Both the position numbers and the translations under genes were made by a program. 20,706 nt of DNA, from the NCBI GenBank assembly GCA_902496595.1, contig CABVBV010000022.1:1-20706 (forward strand), given 5' to 3'. This document shows positions 14,973 to 20,706 of this stretch, piece after piece. Source of the DNA: an uncultured Eubacteriales bacterium. GTDB lineage: Bacteria; Bacillota; Clostridia; Oscillospirales; Oscillospiraceae. Numbering within the stretch: position 1 is the first letter of the stretch; each line of letters begins with the position of its first letter. The notes under the pieces were generated by a model. That model ran no database searches. It had not been told where the DNA came from and saw only the letters and a list, made by a program, of their open reading frames with translations.

Positions 14973-14979
14973 ATGTCCA
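14951..14979 (-). promoter_or_regulatory. promoter of the seven-gene radical SAM operon
   Basis: On the - strand: TGGACA (14979-14974), 17-base spacer, TATCAT (14956-14951) with a TGC extension. Each hexamer matches consensus at five of six positions. The predicted start near 14944 leaves about 34 bases before the ATG at 14910. Confidence 0.65.
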
Positions 14980-14995
14980 CAATGTGAGCCCGGAC

Positions 14996-16408
14996 TCAGG
15001 CCTTGTCGAAGGACAGGCCGACAGCCCTCTTGCAGACCTCGAGAATTATCTCGGTCAGCGTCGGGTGCGGGTGGATGGAGTTGTAGACCTGCTCGAGCGT
15101 GAGCTTGTTCTCCACGGCCACGGTCAGCTCCGCGATGAGGTCGCAGGCCTCCGGCCCGAAGATCTGTGCTCCGATGATGGTGTGGTCATCCTCACGCGCC
15201 ACGACCTTGATGACGCCCTCGGTCTTGCCGATGGCTATCGCCTTCTCGTTCGACGAGAACGCCAGGCTGCCGCTTATCGTCTTTATCCCCTTCGCCTCGG
15301 CGTCGGCCACGGTGTAGCCCACCCAGGAGATCTCCGGCTCGAGGAAGGTCGTCACGGGGATGTTGTCGTAGTTTATATAGTAGTCGTTGCCCGCTATCGT
15401 CTCGGCGATGACGAGGCCCTGCCTCTGCGCCTTGTCCGAGAGCTGGGTGCCCACGGTGATGTCGCCCGCGGCGAAGATGTTCGGGACGCTCGTGCGCATA
15501 TGCTCGTCCGTTATTATCTGTCCGTTCTTCTCCATCTTCACGCCGACTTCCTCAAGGCCCATGCCCCGGGTGTTCAGCGTCCTGCCGATGGCCACGAGCA
15601 CCTCGTCGGAGACGAGCTCCTCGCCGTTTGCCAGAGTGGACTTCACAGTGCCGTCCTCCAGCTTCTCCACGCTCGCTATGCCGGAGCCGGTCTTCACCTT
15701 GATGCCCCGCTTCTCAAGGGACTTGCGCACCGCATCCGTGATCTCGGGCTCGTGCAGCGCGGGCACCAGGTTCGGCATCATCTCAACGATCGTCACGTCC
15801 ACGCCGTAGATGTTGTAGATGTGGCCGTACTCCAGGCCGATGGCGCCGGAGCCGATGATGACGATGCTCTTCGGCATCGGCCTCGAGAAGTCCATTATCT
15901 CGTTCGAGGTGATTATCTTCTCGTGGTCGACGTTGAAGGCCGCGATCTCCGCGGGCTCGGAGCCGACCGCCACGACGATGTACTCCGCCGTGAGCTGCTT
16001 CTTCTCCTTGCCGTTATCCACCTCGACGGTGTGCGGGTCGACCAGCGTCGCCCTGCCCTTTACCACGTCGATGCCGCGGCTCTTTTTCCAAAGGAAGGCC
16101 TCGAGCCCGAAGCTCAGGTTGTTGATGACGTTGTTTTTGCGGCGGTTGATGGCCTTGAAATCCACGCTCACCGCGGACATATCCACGTTGATGCCGTAGG
16201 CCTTCGCCTCCTTTATCGAGGCGTAAAGGTTCGCCGAGGCCATGAGCGCCTTGGTCGGGATGCAGCCGCGGTTCACGCAGGTGCCGCCCGCGCCGTTCTT
16301 CGCCCTCGCCTCAATGAGCGCCACCTTCTTGCCCCTGTCCGCGCAGCGCATCGCAGATGCGGAACCGCCGGGGCCGCCGCCGATACAGATAACATCATAA
16401 TCGTACAT
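14996..16408 (-). CDS. lpdA: dihydrolipoamide dehydrogenase-like flavoprotein
   Basis: A 470-residue FAD disulfide oxidoreductase of normal E3 length. GGGPGG (10-15) binds FAD, GGTCVNRGCIPTK holds the redox pair Cys44/Cys49 (Val and Arg replace the usual Leu and Asn or similar), IIGSGAIGLEYG binds NAD, FAAGD is present, and HPHPTLTE at the C-terminus supplies the catalytic His448 and Glu453. It normally reoxidises dihydrolipoyl groups with NAD. No E1, E2 or lipoyl-bearing protein is encoded nearby, so its partner is elsewhere or it serves another disulfide substrate. The ATG at 16408 follows AGGA by eight bases; an in-frame TTG at 16429 is less likely. It is 53 bases after the MFS gene and shares its promoter. 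Confidence 0.88.
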   Translation of the reverse strand: MYDYDVICIGGGPGGSASAMRCADRGKKVALIEARAKNGAGGTCVNRGCIPTKALMASANLYASIKEAKAYGINVDMSAVSVDFKAINRRKNNVINNLSFGLEAFLWKKSRGIDVVKGRATLVDPHTVEVDNGKEKKQLTAEYIVVAVGSEPAEIAAFNVDHEKIITSNEIMDFSRPMPKSIVIIGSGAIGLEYGHIYNIYGVDVTIVEMMPNLVPALHEPEITDAVRKSLEKRGIKVKTGSGIASVEKLEDGTVKSTLANGEELVSDEVLVAIGRTLNTRGMGLEEVGVKMEKNGQIITDEHMRTSVPNIFAAGDITVGTQLSDKAQRQGLVIAETIAGNDYYINYDNIPVTTFLEPEISWVGYTVADAEAKGIKTISGSLAFSSNEKAIAIGKTEGVIKVVAREDDHTIIGAQIFGPEACDLIAELTVAVENKLTLEQVYNSIHPHPTLTEIILEVCKRAVGLSFDKA

Positions 16409-16461
16409 AACATTGTTCCTTTCCAACAAAAAGATACCGCTTCAAGCCCTCCGGCCCGGGA

Positions 16462-17631
16462 TCACGCCTTCTTCGACGCGGCGGCCCTGATCAGCATGAT
16501 AACGCCAAGCAGAGCGCCGACACCGGCCGCGACATAGAAGGACGCCACGTTCGGAGCCTCTCCGCCCAGAGCCTGGGCCACCGGGTTCACCAGATAGGGG
16601 CTGCAGAACTGGCCGAAGTTCTGTACGCAGGTCGCGATGGACAGAGCCATTCCGACCGCGGCAGGCCCGACAGAGTTGCCCACGTTCAGGAACACGCCCG
16701 GCATGACGACCGACATGCCCAGACCAAGTATCAGGCAGCCGATGTAGAAAACGACAATGCTGGGAGCAAGAGCCATCACCGCATAGGCCAGGGCCATCAC
16801 CAGGAAGCCCACGCCCATGGTGTAGCCCTTGAGGGCGGTCGCCAGCTTGCCGTAGAAAAGGCCCATCAGAATGCCGCCCGCGCAGAAGAAGGCCATGCCG
16901 AGGCCCGAAGCCGCGGAGTCGCCAATGCCCTTCTCAGTCAGCAGGTAGGCGTTGCCGTTGGAGTAGATCTGACCGGTGCAGAACACGAAGAACGCGATTA
17001 TCATCCAGACCCACATCTTGCCCGTCAGCTTGCCCTTCTCCGCCGGGGCGGAGCCGGCAGCCTTCGCCGGAGCCGAGGGCTTCACGTTCGGCAGGCAGAC
17101 CAGGGCCGCCAGCAGAGAGATGACGCCTATCAGATGTACATAGAATACCACATTCCAGCCCAGAGTGGCCAGCCAGCCGCCTACAAATACCATGATGGCG
17201 CAGCCGAGCATCTGGAAGGCCTGAAGGTTGCCCTGCACCCTGTCGCGCTCCGCACCCTCGAAGTTCTCAGCCACGAGAGCCGTGCTCACGACCTGGAGGA
17301 TGCCGACGCCCGCGCCGAACACCCCGCGCAGCACCTGCAGCGCCACGAAAGAGGTCATGAACGCAGGCACCACGCCTCCGACGAGGAAGAGCACGATGCC
17401 GATGAGCGCGAGCAGCTTCTTGCTCATCACCTGCATCAGCTTGCCCACTATCAGAGTCACCGGGATTATCACGATGCAGGGTATGGAGATGAGCGTCTGT
17501 ACGTCGGTCTGGCTCAGCTCCGGGAAGTTAGAGCCGATAACGCTCAGAGCGCTCGCAATTCCGACAACGCCCATCATCAAAACGGACACGAGATAAATGC
17601 CTATCTGGATCTTACCTTTGGACTTTAGCAT
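16462..17631 (-). CDS. major facilitator superfamily transporter
   Basis: A 389-residue inner-membrane transporter with about 12 hydrophobic helices, split by a cytoplasmic loop rich in Pro, Ala and Lys at about 183-205. GKLMQVMSKKLL (63-74) is a degenerate form of the MFS motif A between helices 2 and 3. The length and layout fit a proton-linked importer or exporter of small organic molecules; no motif points to a substrate. The position upstream of an Lpd-like protein and opposite a 2-hydroxyacyl-CoA dehydratase suggests uptake of a carboxylate fermented by that enzyme, but this is inference. The ATG at 17631 has GGAGAG about eight bases upstream and replaces an in-frame GTG at 17646. A strong promoter lies at 17712-17740. 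Confidence 0.85.
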   Translation of the reverse strand: MLKSKGKIQIGIYLVSVLMMGVVGIASALSVIGSNFPELSQTDVQTLISIPCIVIIPVTLIVGKLMQVMSKKLLALIGIVLFLVGGVVPAFMTSFVALQVLRGVFGAGVGILQVVSTALVAENFEGAERDRVQGNLQAFQMLGCAIMVFVGGWLATLGWNVVFYVHLIGVISLLAALVCLPNVKPSAPAKAAGSAPAEKGKLTGKMWVWMIIAFFVFCTGQIYSNGNAYLLTEKGIGDSAASGLGMAFFCAGGILMGLFYGKLATALKGYTMGVGFLVMALAYAVMALAPSIVVFYIGCLILGLGMSVVMPGVFLNVGNSVGPAAVGMALSIATCVQNFGQFCSPYLVNPVAQALGGEAPNVASFYVAAGVGALLGVIMLIRAAASKKA

Positions 17632-17711
17632 ATAAACTCTCTCCACTAAAAATATTGTGTCGAAGCGGCGCTGGATCTGAATTTACGTTGTACGCATTGA
17701 CCGGCATTGTT

Positions 17712-17740
17712 AATATATTATCTTTTTGTCCGCCTGTCAA
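17712..17740 (-). promoter_or_regulatory. near-consensus promoter of the MFS-lpdA operon
   Basis: On the - strand: TTGACA (17740-17735), 17-base spacer, TATATT (17717-17712). The expected start near 17705 gives a leader of about 75 bases. The -35 box is flanked by an inverted repeat TCCGCC (17729-17734) / GGCGGA (17745-17750), a possible operator. Confidence 0.82.
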
Positions 17741-17776
17741 GGGCGGCGGAACTCAGCGAATCACACAACAGAGTGA

Positions 17777-17820
17777 GCGATTTAGCGCACTTTTTGCAGC
17801 AATATATGGCCGTAAATCGC
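17777..17820. repeat. 8-base inverted repeat in the divergent region
   Basis: GCGATTTA (17777-17784) and TAAATCGC (17813-17820) form perfect arms 28 bases apart. The distance fits two half-sites of a DNA-looping or dimeric regulator better than an RNA hairpin. Confidence 0.4.
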
Positions 17821-17845
17821 AAGAAAATGTCGAATTTTAAATAAT

Positions 17846-17885
17846 ATATACGATGTAAATAATTGCACATTCGCCGTATATTTAC
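17846..17885. repeat. nested AT-rich inverted repeats
   Basis: ATATACG (17846-17852) pairs with CGTATAT (17875-17881), and GTAAAT (17855-17860) pairs with ATTTAC (17880-17885). The two overlap on the right side. They are possible operator half-sites. Confidence 0.35.
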
Positions 17886-17911
17886 GAATTATCGCCATAA
17901 TACTCAAAATA

Positions 17912-17937
17912 ATGTGCCGAATTTGATGAAATGTGCC
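17912..17937. repeat. ATGTGCC direct repeat
   Basis: ATGTGCC occurs at 17912-17918 and 17931-17937, 19 bases apart (about two helical turns), each followed by an AT-rich stretch. The copies bracket the candidate -35 box at 17923-17928. Confidence 0.35.
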
Positions 17938-17951
17938 AAAAATTTTTATAC
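17923..17951 (+). promoter_or_regulatory. candidate promoter of the dehydratase genes
   Basis: TTGATG (17923-17928), 17-base spacer, TTATAC (17946-17951). Another candidate is TTGATT (17955-17960), 17 bases, TATCGT (17978-17983) with a TGA extension. Neither is strong, and I cannot choose between them. Confidence 0.35.
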
Positions 17952-18057
17952 CTATTGATTATGGGAGCAAAAGATGATATCGTTACAAATGTGTCAAGCA
18001 CCGGCGCTGACGCGGGAATATACACCGGCAATCTCATTTTAAGGAGGCTCTTTTGAA

Positions 18058-19212
18058 GTGAAGGAGATTTTGCAAAAGCTCGACAAAATGTCAACTCTGC
18101 GCCCGTTGGACATCATTAAAAAGAAGAAAGAGGGCAGCAAGGTTGTCGAGTTCTTCGGCGATTTCGTGCCGGAGCAGTGGATAACTGCTGCGGGGGCGGA
18201 GTCCTACCTCATCTGCAAGGGCGGCGACCCTCAACCTCCCGAGGCCACGCTCGACTATATGCTCCGCTTCATGAATCCGCTGGCGGCCACGATGGCCGGC
18301 TCCTATCTCCTCGGTCTGGACGCGGTCATGCCGATAGCCGACTCGGTCACTATCCAGCAGCATGACAGCCATTACGGACGCATGACTGAAATCCTCGAAT
18401 ACAAGGGTCTGCCCGTCTACAAGGTCGGCGTGCCTGCGGACTACACCGTGGACATCTCGAAGGAGTATTACAGGCACGAGCTGCGCGAGTTCCGGGCCAT
18501 GCTCGAGAATCTTGTCGGCCATCCCATCTCGGACGACGACATCCGCGCCAACTACGCCAAGACCAACAAGATAAACGAGCTGCTCAGGAAGATCGACGAG
18601 CTGCGCAAGCAGGACAACCCGCCCATCACCTTCAGCGATTTCATAAAGCTCAACCACTACACTCTGAGGCTCGACTACGACACGAGCATCGAGGCTCTGG
18701 AGCAGATCTACGAGGAGCTGAAGAACGCTCCCGGCGCCCACGCGAAGGACGCTCCGCGCATCCTGATCATGGGCCGCGCCGTTGCTCTGGGCGACTATCA
18801 GGTTCCGACGATCATCGAGAACGCCGGCGGCTCCATTGTCTGCGAGTTCCTGGACGAGGCCATCAGGCCCTTCCACAACGACATCTCCACCGAGGGTGAC
18901 GTTGTCGACGCCTATGCCTCCGCCATCTACGACAACCGTGTACCGCAGTGCATCTTCCAGCCCGCCTGGGAGGCGAGGTTCGAGCACCTCAAGAAGCTCA
19001 TTGACGAATACCGCATCGACGGCGTGCTCTGGTATCAGCTCGCGTTCGACGAGATCTACGACATGGAGCACACCTGCCTGTCCAAGTGGATCAGCGAGAT
19101 CGGCGTTCCCATGCTGAAGCTCGAGTCCTCTTACGAGTACTCGCGTGAGGCTATCGCTCCTCTGACCACCAGGCTCGAGAGCTTTGTTGAAAGTTTAAAG
19201 GAGGCAAAATAA
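18058..19212 (+). CDS. 2-hydroxyacyl-CoA dehydratase family subunit, HgdB-sized
   Basis: A 384-residue protein of the 2-hydroxyglutaryl-CoA dehydratase / benzoyl-CoA reductase family, close in length to HgdB (about 379). The start around VPEQWITAAGAE (37-48) and the end IGVPMLKLESSYEY then TRLESFVESL are family-typical. These enzymes remove water from 2-hydroxyacyl-CoA by a radical route in anaerobes. The family usually holds a 4Fe-4S cluster on cysteines in CPFxK-like, NxCD-like and KFCDP-like spots; here these read MNPLAAT (72-78), IADSVT (93-98) and AFDEIYD (329-335), all without Cys. Remaining cysteines are 53, 262, 298 and 340. GTG at 18058 is the start, with AAGGAGG ten bases upstream. 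It overlaps the next gene by one base. Confidence 0.8.
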   Translation: MKEILQKLDKMSTLRPLDIIKKKKEGSKVVEFFGDFVPEQWITAAGAESYLICKGGDPQPPEATLDYMLRFMNPLAATMAGSYLLGLDAVMPIADSVTIQQHDSHYGRMTEILEYKGLPVYKVGVPADYTVDISKEYYRHELREFRAMLENLVGHPISDDDIRANYAKTNKINELLRKIDELRKQDNPPITFSDFIKLNHYTLRLDYDTSIEALEQIYEELKNAPGAHAKDAPRILIMGRAVALGDYQVPTIIENAGGSIVCEFLDEAIRPFHNDISTEGDVVDAYASAIYDNRVPQCIFQPAWEARFEHLKKLIDEYRIDGVLWYQLAFDEIYDMEHTCLSKWISEIGVPMLKLESSYEYSREAIAPLTTRLESFVESLKEAK

Positions 19213-20639
19213 TGGCTAGAGATCTGAACCGCGAACTGCTCACACTCGCCGCCTTCGAGGGCGAGGAGCTTGAGGCGTTCCTGCCTCAGTGGATCGAGAC
19301 CGCCGAGAGGGTCAAGGTCGACGATTCGATCCTGGAGTACGCTCTCGACACCTATATCCCGCAGAACTGGGATATCAAGTATCTCGGCGTGCGCAAGATG
19401 ATCGGCGCCTATCTGCGCGAGCTGAACGACATCGTCCACACTCCGGAGATGAAGGCGAAGGGCGTCAAGATCCTGTACGGCATCCTGCCGGCCATTGCGA
19501 ACTACTACTACGCTGCGAAGAACGCGGGCGGAGAGGGCATCTTCATCGGCTTCCCGGATCTGCTGATGGTGAACACGCTGAACTCCTTCTTCCACGGCGC
19601 GGCTCCTTTCCTGAACATCGCCGAGCAGTACGGCTTCACCTACGGCTGCCGTCACTGCCCGCTGAACAAGATGCGCCTGGGCGCGTACGTCACCGGCACC
19701 ATCGCGGCTCCCGACCTGATCTGGAGCTGGGGCTTCAACTGCGACGAAGGCCCGAAGACCGACGAGATGATCCAGGGTATCACGGGCAAGAAGTGGAAGT
19801 ACCACGTCTCCCGCGTGCCGCATGACTCGACCTTCAGCGAGGAAGAGGACATGATGGAGACCCGCCTGAAGTTCATGAGCGACCAGATGAAGCTGGGCGT
19901 GAAGGCCATCGAGGAGGCCACGGGCTTCACGATAACGGACGAGCATCTGATGCAGGCGAACAAGGACGTCGGCAGGCTGGGCTTCAAGTGCGGGATGCTG
20001 ACAAATCTCTGCACCAACGCGAACCCGCCCGTACTCGGCGGCGAGACTCTGACCATGCTGCAGCAGGTGCTGACGGTGCCGTTCAACACTGGCTTCAAGT
20101 ACATGGAGGACGCCATCGACACGCTGACGAAGGAAGTCCGTGCTGCTATCAAGGCCGGCGAGGGCGTCATGCCGAAGGATACCCCGAAGGTCGGCTTCTA
20201 CAACCTGCCGTTCTGCATTCCCTGGGTCGGCAAGTTCTTCCGCGACAACGGCGTCATCACGGCTTTCTCGAGTGCGCTCACGCACTCGAAGAAGGAGATG
20301 TCCCCGACGAAGTATCCGGACGACCCCTGGATGTCGGCTGCGGAGAGCTGGGCTCGCAACGGAATGTGCATGAACCTCAACGGCGAGGCGAACAGCATGA
20401 TCGAGAAGATCGAGCTGTGCAATCCGGACGGCATGATCCTCGGGTTCTTCGACTTCGACCGCTGGCTGGGCGCACAGCAGAAGATCATCGCCAAGATAGT
20501 GCAGGAGCGCACCGGAGTGCCTTCGTACTACATCGAGGCGGACTTCTGGGATGACCGCGATTACAGCCCCGAGTCCCTCAAGACCAGGATCGAATCCGTC
20601 TGCCAGATCATCAAGATGCGCAAGGCGATGCAGCAGTAA
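19212..20639 (+). CDS. 2-hydroxyacyl-CoA dehydratase family subunit, HgdA-sized
   Basis: A 475-residue partner of the gene before it, matching HgdA in length (about 477). GCRHCPLNK (Cys146, Cys149) and NCDEGPK (Cys177) look like two of the family's cluster-binding spots; the third (FFDFDRWLG, 411-419) has no Cys. Further cysteines are 260, 267, 335, 386, 403 and 464. The C-terminus VPSYYIEADFWDDRDYSPESL is family-typical. The pair would form the dehydratase core; the ATP-dependent activator (HgdC) and a CoA-transferase needed for a full pathway are not in the window and may lie to the right. ATG at 19212 overlaps the previous stop as TAATG, with AAAGGAGG seven bases upstream. Codon choice leans to ATC and CGC, unlike the ATA/AGG-richer dlt genes, hinting at high expression. 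Confidence 0.82.
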   Translation: MARDLNRELLTLAAFEGEELEAFLPQWIETAERVKVDDSILEYALDTYIPQNWDIKYLGVRKMIGAYLRELNDIVHTPEMKAKGVKILYGILPAIANYYYAAKNAGGEGIFIGFPDLLMVNTLNSFFHGAAPFLNIAEQYGFTYGCRHCPLNKMRLGAYVTGTIAAPDLIWSWGFNCDEGPKTDEMIQGITGKKWKYHVSRVPHDSTFSEEEDMMETRLKFMSDQMKLGVKAIEEATGFTITDEHLMQANKDVGRLGFKCGMLTNLCTNANPPVLGGETLTMLQQVLTVPFNTGFKYMEDAIDTLTKEVRAAIKAGEGVMPKDTPKVGFYNLPFCIPWVGKFFRDNGVITAFSSALTHSKKEMSPTKYPDDPWMSAAESWARNGMCMNLNGEANSMIEKIELCNPDGMILGFFDFDRWLGAQQKIIAKIVQERTGVPSYYIEADFWDDRDYSPESLKTRIESVCQIIKMRKAMQQ

Positions 20640-20650
20640 TTAACCCAAAA

Positions 20651-20706
20651 CAGTGACTTGTCAAACTAAGTGCAACAGGAATTGAGCTCAGCATCCCACA
20701 ATTCCT
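20651..20706. mobile_element. possible IS30-like terminal sequence at window edge
   Basis: Just past the dehydratase genes, TTGTCAAACTAAGTGCAACA (20658-20677) reads on the other strand as TGTTGCACTTAGTTTGACAA, which resembles, from memory, the ends of IS30-family elements. AGGAATTG (20677-20684) and CAATTCCT (20699-20706) then form perfect 8-base arms with a 14-base loop. The window stops here, so this could also be a plain terminator hairpin. Confidence 0.25.

Larger units (their letters stand above)
17632..18057. other. AT-rich divergent regulatory region
   Basis: This 426-base gap between the MFS and dehydratase genes holds no gene; short frames here have no ribosome site or recognisable sequence. 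It contains the MFS promoter, several inverted and direct repeats and at least one candidate promoter for the dehydratase genes. It is much richer in A and T than the surrounding coding DNA. Confidence 0.7.

Noticed and set aside
14909..16537. 542-residue open frame on the + strand
   Set aside because: Antisense shadow of lpdA, whose FAD, CxxxxC and HPT motifs are intact.
17882..18094. 70-residue open frame on the - strand in the divergent gap
   Set aside because: No ribosome site, overlaps the dehydratase start and candidate promoter, and the translation shows no domain.

Overview
The window is GC-rich and densely packed, with 18 supported genes. It carries a dlt-type acyl transfer set, a TTG-started lipoprotein behind a strong Shine-Dalgarno site, an EFR1-type flavodoxin/ferredoxin protein, radical SAM enzymes and an oxygen-sensitive-type 2-hydroxyacyl-CoA dehydratase. 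Together these suggest a strictly anaerobic, fermentative, Gram-positive-type bacterium, most likely a high-GC member of the Clostridia. This is inference; no rRNA or marker gene is present. No tRNA, rRNA, CRISPR array or complete mobile element was seen.

Region A (1-7263) looks like a cell-envelope polymer modification locus. On the + strand, behind an extended -10 promoter, lie a DltC-like carrier protein, a DltB-like MBOAT, a short DltD-like SGNH protein and a 47-residue DltX-like microprotein ending in FIYEGF. Converging on them from the - strand is a two-gene unit: a large lipoprotein (FG-GAP propeller plus a possible deacetylase-like barrel) and a DltA-like ligase. The proposed flow is DltA activating an amino acid, DltC carrying it, DltB passing it across the membrane, and DltX and the SGNH protein handing it to an extracellular polymer. 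DltA has Ala272 where D-Ala-specific DltA has a selectivity Cys (from memory), so the amino acid may not be D-alanine.

Region B (7264-8220): the lipoprotein/dltA unit and an EFR1 ferredoxin gene diverge from a symmetric promoter in which both directions appear to share one palindromic -35 box. The EFR1 gene ends at a strong terminator that lies inside the 3' end of the next, opposing gene.

Region C (8173-14979, - strand) is the most interesting part. It is a tightly coupled seven-gene operon with its own promoter: Tes/COG1964-like radical SAM, PaaK-like CoA ligase, second Tes-like radical SAM, DUF1858-like protein, sirtuin, G3E GTPase and class I methyltransferase. It looks like an uncharacterised biosynthetic or cofactor/lipid-modifying pathway. 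It resembles, from memory, the DVU_1553-1556-type neighbourhoods of Desulfovibrio.

Region D (14996-20706): an MFS transporter and a dihydrolipoamide dehydrogenase-like flavoprotein form a - strand operon behind a near-consensus promoter. Across a 426-base AT-rich regulatory gap, two subunits of a 2-hydroxyacyl-CoA dehydratase-family enzyme are read on the + strand. A fermentative substrate-uptake and dehydration function is plausible, but no activator ATPase or CoA-transferase is visible. The last bases resemble the end of an IS30-type element, at low confidence.
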